Part shown: in pieces, positions 1-8,448 of the stretch
How the letters are laid out: the number at the start of each line of letters is the position of its first letter
Numbering within the stretch: position 1 is the stretch's first letter
From: Auraticoccus monumenti
GTDB lineage: Bacteria; Actinomycetota; Actinomycetes; Propionibacteriales; Propionibacteriaceae
Direction: 5' to 3'
Assembly: GCF_900101785.1 (NCBI RefSeq)
Contig: NZ_LT629688.1
Location: 3,410,001 to 3,474,000 of the forward strand
Length of the DNA: 64,000 nucleotides
Translations under genes and position numbers: made by a program
Notes under the pieces: generated by a model
Database searches by the model: none
Told to the model about the DNA's origin: nothing
The model's input: only the letters and a program-made list of their open reading frames with translations

Positions 1-246
1 GCTACCGCGGGCCCCTTACCAAATTCGTGCCCCCCCCCCGCTCCGCGGGGAGCCACGCGACGGTGCAGGTCAGCTCTGCCAGGTCCACCCCCGACACTGG
101 AGGCCTGCGGAGCGGGAGTCCTTGACCTGAGTCCCCCCGCTGCGGGCGCGACGCTGCTGGCCGGGCAGCACGCCCGACGCCCCACGATTGTCCTCGCACC
201 AGGGCAGGCTCAGCCTATGGGGGACAGGGCGCCAGAATCGCCCCCT

Positions 247-945
247 CTAATCTCGCCTACTGCGGCGAGACTTTGTTGACCCGAGTATCACGTTAACTAG
301 GACCCAGATAACCGCGACAGTTAGCGCCATGACTGGCGCGACGGAACACCGCTTCGTTCTTGAGGCTGCGTCTAGGCGGCGGTTTGTGCGTGGCGACCGG
401 ATTGCCTCACTAGAAGCCGAGCGGTAATACTTCTCCATTGTAAGGTATTCCGACCTCAACCTCGTCAACATGACGGCCAAGAAGATCAAGCCGACAGGAA
501 GAATTTTCACAAACAGGTTTCCAAGTATTACTGCATACTTTTGATAAGTCACTATTAATCTGTCAGAACTTTGCAACTGCTGATCAATGGCCTCGGAGAA
601 ATCGCCGTGAAGAGCAAGGATGCTAGGCAACGTTACGCCTAAAGCAGCACCACCAACTGCACCAACTACGACAGCCGCGTCCCGAAGGTTCGTAGCAGTG
701 TGGCTTGCAACATCAGCGTATGCATCGGAACGAACGATTGCCATTGTTGACGAACGCGGATCGGGCCATCCACGACGTTTGGGCCATTCGCCCTCGCCCC
801 GCTTGAGCAACTCGTCATCAGTAGCCGTAAATAGGAGAGGTTGATCACGGTGTTTCGCGTATTCCCTAACATTTTGGGAACCCAACCAAAATGAGACTAT
901 CGCCAGCAAGAGAGCGACGATTGCTACGACAACAAGAGCCGTCAT
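247..945 (-). CDS. Hypothetical multi-pass membrane protein (232 aa)
   Basis: No family recognised. The protein has a hydrophobic N-terminal segment (about residues 2-22), a second at about 88-112, a third at about 138-162 and a fourth near 203-222, with a polar stretch between the first two and a basic C-terminal tail. The ATG start at 945 overlaps the stop of the upstream gene by 4 bp, so the pair is probably translationally coupled. Codon use is clearly AT-richer than the genes right of 29 kb, and the neighbourhood is orphan and decayed. I infer recent acquisition but cannot assign a function. Confidence 0.6.
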   Translation of the reverse strand: MTALVVVAIVALLLAIVSFWLGSQNVREYAKHRDQPLLFTATDDELLKRGEGEWPKRRGWPDPRSSTMAIVRSDAYADVASHTATNLRDAAVVVGAVGGAALGVTLPSILALHGDFSEAIDQQLQSSDRLIVTYQKYAVILGNLFVKILPVGLIFLAVMLTRLRSEYLTMEKYYRSASSEAIRSPRTNRRLDAASRTKRCSVAPVMALTVAVIWVLVNVILGSTKSRRSRRD

Positions 946-1265
946 CTGCGTGCCTCATTCAGGCCCAAGGTTGGACGCGGTAACTGTAGGAAAGCAGGTA
1001 GTGATGTCGCATAGTAACAGAGCATTACCACAATGAACCCAGTGAAAAAACAAAGCACCGCGGTAAAAAGCAGAAGAAGAGCCGTTGTCTGAACCCAGGC
1101 ACCCTGCACCTCGACGCTTTCTGCCACAAATAAGGCGACAACTAACGCCACGAAAGTACTACAGCCCAATGCTATGAGCAGAAAAGCGGCTCCACGAACC
1201 AAGAAAAACCGAGGACGATTAAGGCGCACAGTCGTAGTATCCGTAGCCTTCTCTTGCCGCGCCAC
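942..1265 (-). CDS. Hypothetical small membrane protein (107 aa)
   Basis: Starts with GTG, directly preceded on the coding strand by a purine-rich GGGGAGG. Two long hydrophobic segments (about residues 24-48 and 57-87) follow a short polar N-terminus, giving a probable two-TM protein. The stop overlaps the start of the downstream 232-aa membrane protein (ATGA). Base composition is AT-rich for this genome. No homologous family recognised; it may be the partner of the downstream protein. Confidence 0.55.
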   Translation of the reverse strand: MARQEKATDTTTVRLNRPRFFLVRGAAFLLIALGCSTFVALVVALFVAESVEVQGAWVQTTALLLLFTAVLCFFTGFIVVMLCYYATSLPAFLQLPRPTLGLNEARR

Positions 1266-1464
1266 CCTCCCCGCCCTTCATCTACTGGTCTTTGTGTCTC
1301 ACCCAATCAGCCCGGGGAGTTTACACGCGGCGCTGGTGAGCGCCCAACGCCTCTAGTGTCACCCACATACTCCACTTCCCTTGCGGGGGCTCAGCGCCCT
1401 CGGCCACGCGCACGTGCCCCCGCTCCGGGGTGGCAGAAGCCGCGGGCAAGGCGGTCGCGGGACA

Positions 1465-1930
1465 CCCTCACTCACTCCCCTGTTCCCCGAGCTGGCGGCT
1501 GCGGTCGTGGACCAGTGTGCCCGACGGCACCCCGCTCGACGCCGAGGTCGTGATCTACCAGGACGGCCGGCTCAGCTTCGATGCGCTGCAGCAGCGGATG
1601 GCCGCCGGCAGTCGTCGCGCCCCGTGCCTTCGCGAGCGCTGCGGCGACGAGGGCGCCAGCTGCATTGAGGCACCGGCACCGATGCGATGGGGGTCGAGGG
1701 CGTCGTGGCCAAGCGCGCCAGCGCCCGCTACGGCGTCGCTGGCAGCTGGGTGAAGGTCAAGGGCACCGCCAGAGCCTGGAAGGGGTCGTGGGCGCCGTCG
1801 TGGGACCGCTGCAGCGCCCCGAGGCGCTGGTGGTGGGCTCCTGGGCCGAGGACGAGACGCTGCGCATTTTCGGCCAGGCCCCGCTGACTCCTCGCCAGGC
1901 CGATCAGGTCGGGCCGCTAACTCGACTTGG
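1465..1930 (+). pseudogene. Decayed ATP-dependent DNA ligase fragment (LigD ligase-domain type)
   Basis: Ligase-like peptides appear in order but in different reading frames: SLTPLFPELAAAVVDQ (frame from about 1470), then VPDGTPLDAEVVIYQDGRLS with FDALQQRMAAG (about 1517-1610), then GVEGVVAKRASARYG-SWVKVKG (about 1690-1760), then LEGVVGAVVGPLQRPEALVV (about 1775-1840). These match the adenylation-domain motifs PDGTxLDGEL and EGVVAKR and the start of the OB-fold of Ku-associated bacterial ligases. At least three frameshifts and missing central sequence make it non-functional. A diverged copy of its 3' end lies at 29249. Confidence 0.7.
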
Positions 1931-2096
1931 GCGATCGGCGCATCCTGACCCGATGAAGGGTGCTGGCCAGGGCGGGTGCCGCGGTGTTGGCCGCGACGCC
2001 GAGCCCGACGAACCAGGTGTGAGACTTTGAGGGCACCAGGCGCACACCGCCTACTTCGCCGCGATTCACAGCACAACACCAGGGGAGCACAAAGTT

Positions 2097-2684
2097 GTGA
2101 ATGATAATGACAAGGCCAAGAACGAAAAACCAGGCTTCTTACGACACCCTGTGACTGTCCTTATTATCGGTGCCATTGCTGGTTTTACATCCGGTTTCGC
2201 CACGAATTACTTGTCTAGTTCTCTATCCAGCGACATTACCGTCTCCCAGTACTGGCGCGATAAGCGGCTTGCTGTGTACAGCGATTTTTATGCAAGCGTG
2301 CAAGATGCTGAGACTCTACATACGACCATACGTAACCGGGTCAGGTTCGCGACGGTCTATGAAGTGGACGAAATAGATTTGAAGGAACTGGACACATTAA
2401 GCATTCAGGTCGGAGAGTTGAACGACGTGCTCGAAGATAGAGCAAGTTTTGCTGCATTAATTTCTGACGAATCAGTCAGTCGCTCAGTCAACCGGGTGAC
2501 GCAGGAAAGCCACGATATTGAGACAGAACTTACGCAACTCCTCCTCCACCTCCACATCATAAACGGCGAGGGTGAGAATCTCAAGGAAAATCACCTCAAC
2601 GATTTTGAACAAGAACTGTCTGAGTTTAATGACTCGAAGGTCGAGGTTCATCGGCAGCTCCGCGAAGCACTTGGAATTAAGTAA
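2097..2684 (+). CDS. Hypothetical membrane-anchored protein (195 aa)
   Basis: GTG start with AGGGGAG about 9 nt upstream. One N-terminal TM helix (about residues 19-41) is followed by a roughly 150-residue soluble part rich in Glu, Leu and Ser with long predicted helices. This resembles single-TM proteins with a helical cytoplasmic or extracellular stalk. Codons such as AAT, GAT and ATA are frequent, unlike the rest of the window, suggesting horizontal transfer. A GC hairpin follows the stop. No family recognised. Confidence 0.6.
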   Translation: MNDNDKAKNEKPGFLRHPVTVLIIGAIAGFTSGFATNYLSSSLSSDITVSQYWRDKRLAVYSDFYASVQDAETLHTTIRNRVRFATVYEVDEIDLKELDTLSIQVGELNDVLEDRASFAALISDESVSRSVNRVTQESHDIETELTQLLLHLHIINGEGENLKENHLNDFEQELSEFNDSKVEVHRQLREALGIK

Positions 2685-2704
2685 GTTCAACGCAGAAAAG
2701 AAGT

Positions 2705-2725
2705 CGCCCCCTTCGGTCGGGGGCG
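2705..2725 (+). terminator. GC-rich hairpin after the 195-aa gene
   Basis: A perfect 7-bp stem CGCCCCC/GGGGGCG with a TTCGGTC loop lies 20 bp after the stop codon. There is no T-tract, as is usual for actinobacterial intrinsic terminators. Confidence 0.5.
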
Positions 2726-2800
2726 CGCCGGCTCGAAGTCCGGCTCGCCAGCAAGCAAAGACTGGAGTTGGGGCCCGCAGGTGTGGCCCACCGGAGCTGG

Positions 2801-3296
2801 CTAGCGCCCGCGGAGCGGAGCCAGCGTAGTTTGCTCTGACGAAGCCTTTCGCCATCCATCCTTGGTCTGCGTGCCGGCGGAGCCGTGACCGACACGCTCG
2901 ACGCGCGTTACCCCAAAGACGCGCCGGAACTTAGCCGGTCTCGGGTCTCCCTTGATGCGGTTGTGGGTGCCTTCCGCGTCTAGCGCGGCCCGGCGCTCCG
3001 CGACCCTGCCGTCGGTGAGCAGGACCCGCACGCGAGCAGTGGCGGACGGCGCCGCCACGTTGATTACTGCCGGAGCGCCAGGGCTCGTGCTCGGCACATG
3101 TCGCGCGACCCGACCTTGGCACGCCCACTCCACAGCGTGAAACGATGCTGGACTTGCCGGACCCGTTTTCACCGAAGATCCGCGCGGATGTCGGCCGGGT
3201 CGCGTCGCCTAACGCGACTCGTTGGTGCCCCGGCACGCCGCGGAAGCCCTCAAGTTCGACCTCCGCAACACGAAGTCGTCGGACCGCGTCGCCCAT
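2801..3296 (-). pseudogene. Truncated, frameshifted AAA ATPase N-terminal fragment
   Basis: Translation from 3296 gives VAEVELEGFRGVPGHQRV then a Walker A motif GENGSGKSSIV. The natural continuation (AVEWACQGRVARHVPSTSPG..) is found only in the -1 frame. A single extra base in the A-run at 3140-3142 explains the shift. The second frame reads about 90 more family-like residues to roughly RPAKFRR, then loses coding character. Walker B and the C-terminal half are absent. It looks like the start of an SMC/RecF-like or defence-type AAA protein that was shifted and then truncated. Confidence 0.6.
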
Positions 3297-3313
3297 ATTC
3301 CCGCTGCCCGGCC

Positions 3314-3519
3314 TCAGGCGTCGCGGGAGCTGGGGTACGTGCCGCTCGCGCCCGCAGCCTGCTCGATCCCGTCAGCGACATCGGCGGCCACGACCACCTT
3401 TACCTGGAGCTGTGCCCAGGAGACCTTTCCCTCGTCGGCGGCGTTGGACAGCTCCAGGAGCAGTCGGCGGACGGCGTCGCGACCTGCAGGCGAGCCGATC
3501 GGGGCGAGCACCGAGGTCT
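3314..3519 (-). pseudogene. 3' remnant of an unknown gene preceding the AAA fragment
   Basis: The last about 65 codons of this frame (LKTSVLAPIGSPAGRDAVRR onward, ending at 3314) have convincing amino-acid composition and stop 18 bp before the AAA start, as an upstream operon partner would. Its 5' part is missing: the frame runs into the 3' end of the HTH gene at 3520. I read it as the truncated first gene of a lost two-gene system. Family unknown. Confidence 0.35.
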
Positions 3520-4074
3520 TCAGGGCTTGTCCGGCGCGGGAAGGATGACGTTCGCCACCACCCGACGCCTGCGCCCCTCTCCCGGCGCGTTCGCGAGCCT
3601 GGACTGGAACACCGTCGCGAGATCGCGCGTGAACTCGAGGAACTCGGTGTCGGTCAGCCACACGGCGTTCATGCTGTACCCGACGCCGTCGCGCACGATG
3701 TCGGGAGTGCCGGCGGCGAGGTACCTGTCGAAGTCAGCGATCAGTCCCGCGACGAAGGCCAGGAAGGCCTGGCTGTGCTGCTCGGGGGTCATCGCCGCGA
3801 GCTCGGCCGCACCGAGGGAGGCGGCGGCGTGCGCCAGGGTGTACGTGCGCTCGACGCTGCCGCGGATGCGTCGCTCAGCCGCGACCCGCAGCACTCCCGC
3901 ATCCGCCAGGAGCGCGACGTGACGGTAGAGGCTCCCGGCCGGCACGTCGTCGAGCTCGGCCGCGAGCTGCGTGGTGGTGAGGGCCCGGTCGCCCAGGAAC
4001 GCCCGCACGATCCGCATGCGCACCGGATGCAGCAGGACCTCTGAGCTCGCCATGGCGTCGAGCATACCAGCCAT
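3520..4074 (-). CDS. ArsR/HTH_20-type winged-helix transcriptional regulator (184 aa)
   Basis: The N-terminal winged helix is visible in LLHPVRMRIVRAF, TTTQLAAELDDVPAGSLYRH and VALLADAGVLRV (about residues 15-65). A C-terminal helical sensor-like region follows (FLAFVAGLIADFDRYLAAG, AVWLTDTEFLEFTRDLATVF). Members of this family usually repress a divergent transport operon. Here the divergent genes encode a PLDc_N protein and an ABC-2 exporter, with an inverted repeat between them. MASSEV, eight codons in, is an alternative start. The C-terminus may be slightly altered where it abuts the decayed region at 3519. Confidence 0.8.
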   Translation of the reverse strand: MAGMLDAMASSEVLLHPVRMRIVRAFLGDRALTTTQLAAELDDVPAGSLYRHVALLADAGVLRVAAERRIRGSVERTYTLAHAAASLGAAELAAMTPEQHSQAFLAFVAGLIADFDRYLAAGTPDIVRDGVGYSMNAVWLTDTEFLEFTRDLATVFQSRLANAPGEGRRRRVVANVILPAPDKP

Positions 4075-4090
4075 TCACACCTGTGATAAC

Positions 4091-4108
4091 GTTCTTAAAC
4101 ATGAGAAC
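4091..4108. promoter_or_regulatory. Inverted repeat at the start of the exporter operon
   Basis: The sequence GTTCT-N8-AGAAC is a 5-bp inverted repeat that includes the ATG at 4101. It lies 17 bp from the divergent regulator gene start, a position suitable for a repressor site controlling the exporter operon. No Shine-Dalgarno is visible before 4101, so the transcript may be leaderless. Confidence 0.4.
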
Positions 4109-4421
4109 AAACCTTGATCTCTCCTCCGTCCCCCTCGCGGTCCTCATCGGGTTGGGTGCGCTCCTGCTCGTCCAGCTCGGACTCGCCGTGGTCGCGTTGG
4201 TCGATCTGCACCGGCGCCCGGCCGTGGCCGTCGCGACCGGCAACAAGTGGATCTGGGTGGCGATCATCGCCGTCTGCAGCTTCATCGGCCCGATCCTGTA
4301 CCTCGCGATCGGTCGCAAGCAGGCGCAGACGGTCGACCAGCCGGTAGCCGGGCGGAGACGGTCGAGCACCGATCTCGCCGACGCCCTCTACGGCACCGAC
4401 GAGAAGCTGGCGCAGCGATGA
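4101..4421 (+). CDS. PLDc_N (phospholipase D N-terminal-like) membrane protein (106 aa)
   Basis: Two TM segments (about residues 9-33 and 49-69) with the family signature WIWVAIIAVCSFIGPILYLA followed by IGRK. PLDc_N proteins are small membrane proteins often found as the first gene of ABC-2 exporter operons. The last codons overlap the ATP-binding-protein start (ATGA at 4418). I chose ATG 4101 rather than the in-frame GTG at 4083, because 4101 begins the conserved part and lies within the putative operator/promoter. Confidence 0.8.
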   Translation: MRTNLDLSSVPLAVLIGLGALLLVQLGLAVVALVDLHRRPAVAVATGNKWIWVAIIAVCSFIGPILYLAIGRKQAQTVDQPVAGRRRSSTDLADALYGTDEKLAQR

Positions 4422-5347
4422 GCTCCGCCATCCGGACCGCCGCGCTGACGAAGTCCTACGGCCCCGAGCGCGTCGTCGACTCCCTCGACCTCGACGTCGA
4501 GGAGGGGTCGATCTTCGGTTTCCTGGGGGCGAACGGAGCGGGGAAGACCACGACCCTGCGGCTCGCCACCGGGCTCGCCCGGCCGACGAGCGGGTCGATC
4601 CAGATCCTGGGACGTGATGTCGGCGCAGGCGGCAGTGCCGGGCGTTCTGAGATCGGGTTCCTGCCCGACGTGCCAGCCTTCTACGGCTGGATGACGGCGC
4701 CGGAGTTCCTGCGCTTCACGGGCGGGCTGTTCGGGATGTCGGGTGCCGCTCTGCGCGAGCGGACGGAGATGCTCCTCGACCTCGCAGGACTCACCGACGT
4801 GACGTCGAAGCTCGGCGGCTTCTCACGCGGTATGAAGCAGCGCCTCGGCATCGCCCAGGCCCTCGTCAACGCACCCAGGCTGCTTCTGCTCGATGAGCCC
4901 ACCAGCGCCCTCGACCCCATGGGCCGCAAGGACGTGCTCGACATGATCATCTCGCTGCGCGGGCGCACCACCGTGTTCTTCTCGACCCACATCCTCGGTG
5001 ACGTCGAGCGGGTGTGCGACACGGTCGCCATCCTCGACCGCGGACGGATGGTCACGCAGGCCCCGATCCACGAGCTGAAGGCACGGTATGGCAAGGAGAG
5101 GGTGGTGGTCGAGGTGACCCGGGATGCCGACGTCCTCGCGAGGGACTTCGGCGAACGCCAGTGGGCGACCTCGACGACGACCCCTGGAGACGACGGCCGG
5201 ATCGAGATCACGGTCACCGATCTCCGCGCTGCCCAGCACGACATCCCGGCGATCGTCGCAGCACGTGGCAGTGGCCTCGCGCGGTTGGAGGCCGGAGAGA
5301 TCGGGCTCGAAGAGGTCTTCGTCGACCTGGTGGGAGGCAAGAAGTGA
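4418..5347 (+). CDS. ABC transporter ATP-binding protein (ABC-2/CcmA type, 309 aa)
   Basis: Complete ABC ATPase. Walker A GANGAGKTT lies near residue 40, an atypical signature FSRGMKQRLG near residue 135, Walker B LLLLDEPTSALDP near 153, and the H-loop STHILGD near 190. A C-terminal extension of about 100 residues is typical of exporters pairing with ABC-2 permeases. The start overlaps the PLDc_N stop and the stop overlaps the permease GTG start, so all three genes form one operon. Substrate unknown; drug, peptide or lipid export are the usual options. Confidence 0.92.
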   Translation: MSSAIRTAALTKSYGPERVVDSLDLDVEEGSIFGFLGANGAGKTTTLRLATGLARPTSGSIQILGRDVGAGGSAGRSEIGFLPDVPAFYGWMTAPEFLRFTGGLFGMSGAALRERTEMLLDLAGLTDVTSKLGGFSRGMKQRLGIAQALVNAPRLLLLDEPTSALDPMGRKDVLDMIISLRGRTTVFFSTHILGDVERVCDTVAILDRGRMVTQAPIHELKARYGKERVVVEVTRDADVLARDFGERQWATSTTTPGDDGRIEITVTDLRAAQHDIPAIVAARGSGLARLEAGEIGLEEVFVDLVGGKK

Positions 5348-6108
5348 ACGCCACCCTCGTCTTCGCGCGCAAGGAGACGCTCGAGATCGTCCGCACCTGG
5401 CGGATCGTGGTGCTGCCGGCGATCCTGCTGTTCTTCGCCGTCTCTGCGCCGCTGCTCGCCCGTTTCACCCCCGAGATCGTCGGGGCCGTGGGTGGTGACC
5501 AGCTGGGGTCGCTCACCCTTCCCGACCCGACCTACCTGGACGCCTACTCGCAGTGGATGCAGAGTCTGGGGCAGATCTTCCTCTTCGCCCTGATCATCAT
5601 CTACGGGGGCATCGTCTCGTCCGAGACCTCGAGCGGCACGGCGATCCTGGTGCTCACCAAGCCGATGTCGCGGGGCGCCTTCGTCGCGGTGAAGGTCGTC
5701 GTCCACTCCGCCTTCCTCGCCGCGCTGGTGCTCATCGGGACCCTGGTGACCTGGGGCGTCACGGCTGCTGTCTTCGGCCAGGCGCCCCTGGAACCGGTGT
5801 GGGAGGGCACCCTGGTCTGGCTCGTGCTCGGCCTCTTCTACCTCTCGCTGATGACCTTCCTCTCGGCCCTGATCCCCTCAGCAGCCGGCGCCGCCGGGGC
5901 GGGCATCGGAGCCTTCGTGCTCCTCACCATGGGCGCGCTCTGGAGGCCCCTGGCCGACCACTCACCGGCCGGGCTCTCCGGCCGAGCGGCGGCGGTCGCC
6001 GCCGAGCAGCCGGTACCCGAGCTGCTGTGGCCCGTGCTGGTGTCGCTCGCGGGCACCGTCGCGCTCGTGGTCGCGGCCGCCGTGCTGTTCAGGCGCAGAG
6101 AGCTCTGA
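5344..6108 (+). CDS. ABC-2 type transporter permease (254 aa)
   Basis: Starts with GTG overlapping the ATPase stop (GTGA). About six TM segments are visible (around residues 18-37, 80-98, 120-145, 160-180, 185-205 and 228-248). The Pro-Met-Ser-Arg sequence after the second TM (VLTKPMSRGAFVAVK) is typical of ABC-2/NatB-like permeases. It works with the upstream ATPase and is presumably repressed by the divergent HTH protein. Confidence 0.88.
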   Translation: MNATLVFARKETLEIVRTWRIVVLPAILLFFAVSAPLLARFTPEIVGAVGGDQLGSLTLPDPTYLDAYSQWMQSLGQIFLFALIIIYGGIVSSETSSGTAILVLTKPMSRGAFVAVKVVVHSAFLAALVLIGTLVTWGVTAAVFGQAPLEPVWEGTLVWLVLGLFYLSLMTFLSALIPSAAGAAGAGIGAFVLLTMGALWRPLADHSPAGLSGRAAAVAAEQPVPELLWPVLVSLAGTVALVVAAAVLFRRREL

Positions 6109-6217
6109 GCGCGCGTTCGTCGGTCGCCGGGCAGCTGGCGGCAGCAGCTGGAAGAGGGTCCTCGACCGGCCGTGAACCGGTATGGCGCGGGGAGGAGCGG
6201 TGTGGCTGCGCCTGGTC

Positions 6218-8200
6218 CTACGCCCTGCCGGAGGCCGGGCCGGCGTAGCGCAGGGCGTAGACCAGCGCCCAGTCCTGGTCGTTGGCCAGCGGGTCGGCGC
6301 GGTGGGCCGGGGTGCCGTCCACGCAGCTCGGGTAGACGAAGGCGCAGGTCGCTGAGCCGTCCCGGTCGAACGACACCAGGTTGGCGCTCAGGATGTCGGT
6401 GCCGACCCTGCGCAGGGCTGCTGTCTGGTCCTCGGGAAGCAGGCCCGCGGGCCAGTCGAGGAACACACCCGCGCTGAGGACGGACCAGTAGTGGGGGAAG
6501 ACGTCGCCCCAGAGCCGGTCACCGCCGAACCAGAAACCGTCCCAGTGCCGGATCGGTATGTGACGGAGCCGGACGTCGGGCTGGTCAGCGGCGAAGGCCT
6601 GCAGCCAGCCCAGCCGTCGGCGAAGAGCATCCGCTGGTACCCCGCCAGGGTCCAGGGCATGGGCGGCCAGCAGCACCTCCAGCAGCGGCGCGACCATCGA
6701 CTGCTCGTAGTTCACCTCGTGCCCGGGCAGGTCGGTGCCGAGCTGGAGGAAGGTGGTGGCCTGGTCCAGCAGGTGGTCGGTGAGGGCGGTCGCCTCACGG
6801 GCGCGTCCCAGGTCGCGAAGCCGTGAGGACAGGTCCAGGACCAGCGCCCCGAGGTCGAAGGCGAGGAAGTGGCTGCCGCCGAGTCGGTAGTAGGCGTCCA
6901 TGACGGCCGTCGCCCGATCCACGTCGCCGGCCTCGAGCAGGAAGCGGGCGTACCAGGGGAAGTTGTAGAGCCGGGGATCCCGACGTCCGCTGGTGTCGTC
7001 ACGAACGACCCCGTCGGCTCCCACGACGTGCTCGGTGACGAAGCGCAGGTAGCCCGCGAGCGCCTCGTCGAGGACGTCGGCATCACCCCAGCCGCGGCGC
7101 CGGGCCTGCTGCAGCAGCAGCGCGCTGCCGACCCGTTCCCGGGTGTCGGACCAGTCCGACCAAGCCACACCCACGACGGTCAGCTGCGAGCGGTTGTCGT
7201 AGGGGACGAAGGCGTAGCGACGGCTGTCGGAGCGCTCCAGAGGGCGCTGCCGTTCGACCAGGAAGCGGATCCGGGCCTCCACCAGCTCTCGCAGGGGAGG
7301 GTGCACCAGCGCAGTCAGCCGGGCGCGGCGCCCGTTGCGCTCGGCCTCGACGTGCACGACACCAGGGCGTTCGGTGCAGAGCGGCAGGGGTGTGGTGGAC
7401 GTCCACCCGTCGGCGAGGCGCACCGGGAGGTCCCCGCCGACCTCGACGGCCAGCTGGTCGGCGTCGAGGGGCTGTTCACGAGCGGCGGTGAAGGCGGCCA
7501 GGTCGTCGTACCAGGCCAGCTCCCAGCCCAGCCGCAGCGTCTGTCCGGGGGCGAGCTCGATGACCGGCTGTCCGCCCATCGCGTGCGGAGCGCGGGCGTG
7601 GTCGGTGACGTGCAGGAACACGTGCCCGCGCACGTTGCTGCCGGTGTGGGTGTCGCGGGAGCTGATGGAGTAGGCCCACAGCTCCCCCTCGGTGACTCTC
7701 AGCCCCAGGCCCGGTCCGGCGCCGCTCATCGGTACCGCCCACACCCAGGCGTCGGACCCGCCGGTGTGGATGTGGGCGTGGACGGCGTGCTCGAGGCAGT
7801 CCCGGGCTGAGCCGTACAGGTCACGCCAGGGGGTGCTGATCGCGAGCGAACCCACCCGCAGCGGCATCCCTCCCTCGTTGGTCAGCTCGTACGTCTCCCG
7901 CGCACGCTCTCCGAAGCGGCGGCTGCTGCGCAGCACCGCCTGCCCCAGGTGGTGGACCACGTCGACGCCGTCGTCACGCCACTCCACCGAGGAGGGGTGG
8001 TCGAAGCGCCAGCCGCGCGCGTCGAGCACGGCGAAGCCCTTGCCCCAGCGGAAGGCCCCGTCGTGCAGCTGGCCCTCGACGCCTGGCGCATCCTCGACGA
8101 GGAGGACGCTGTGGTCGCTGCCGGGTCGACGGACGGCGGTCACCGAGCCGTCAGCGGCGACCTCCGCCGTGCCGGCGCCGAGCGCGAACTTCCTCGTCAT
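6218..8200 (-). CDS. Putative six-hairpin glycosidase-like protein (660 aa)
   Basis: A large cytoplasmic-looking protein without signal peptide. The first about 330 residues are beta-rich (repeated short aromatic/Gly strands, e.g. FRWGKGFAVLDARGWRFDHP). The C-terminal 330 residues are helical with aromatic/acidic motifs (YNFPWYARFLLEAGD, HEVNYEQSMVAP, HWDGFWFGGDRLWGDVFPHY), which resembles an (alpha/alpha)6 catalytic barrel of glycoside hydrolases or polysaccharide lyases. I do not recognise a specific GH/PL number, and catalytic residues are a guess (Glu/Asp in the WDGFWFGGDRLWGD region). It stands alone, with no transporter nearby. Confidence 0.6.
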   Translation of the reverse strand: MTRKFALGAGTAEVAADGSVTAVRRPGSDHSVLLVEDAPGVEGQLHDGAFRWGKGFAVLDARGWRFDHPSSVEWRDDGVDVVHHLGQAVLRSSRRFGERARETYELTNEGGMPLRVGSLAISTPWRDLYGSARDCLEHAVHAHIHTGGSDAWVWAVPMSGAGPGLGLRVTEGELWAYSISSRDTHTGSNVRGHVFLHVTDHARAPHAMGGQPVIELAPGQTLRLGWELAWYDDLAAFTAAREQPLDADQLAVEVGGDLPVRLADGWTSTTPLPLCTERPGVVHVEAERNGRRARLTALVHPPLRELVEARIRFLVERQRPLERSDSRRYAFVPYDNRSQLTVVGVAWSDWSDTRERVGSALLLQQARRRGWGDADVLDEALAGYLRFVTEHVVGADGVVRDDTSGRRDPRLYNFPWYARFLLEAGDVDRATAVMDAYYRLGGSHFLAFDLGALVLDLSSRLRDLGRAREATALTDHLLDQATTFLQLGTDLPGHEVNYEQSMVAPLLEVLLAAHALDPGGVPADALRRRLGWLQAFAADQPDVRLRHIPIRHWDGFWFGGDRLWGDVFPHYWSVLSAGVFLDWPAGLLPEDQTAALRRVGTDILSANLVSFDRDGSATCAFVYPSCVDGTPAHRADPLANDQDWALVYALRYAGPASGRA

Positions 8201-8448
8201 GGGCGGCAGGCCTTCCTGGGGTGCTGGGTCGTGAAGCAGTTCAGGCGCTCAGGAACCGGGGGCGCGGGCAGGTCGGGCAGTGCGTCGCAGATCTGAGCAC
8301 GATGCAGCGAGGCGGTGCCAGCAGCGGCGTCGCGCTGGTGCCGGGAGTCTACTGACGGGTGCGGCGAGTCGAGGCCCGGTGGCGTGTGTGGTGGCCAGCA
8401 GGTCGACGGCACCTCGCGAGGCGGGGTGCGAGGTCTCGGGCGCGCGGG

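Noticed and set aside
1-246. Possible gene or element at the left edge, including a run of ten C
   Set aside because: Only a short Arg/Gly-rich frame is present; no start signal, family or RNA structure could be supported.
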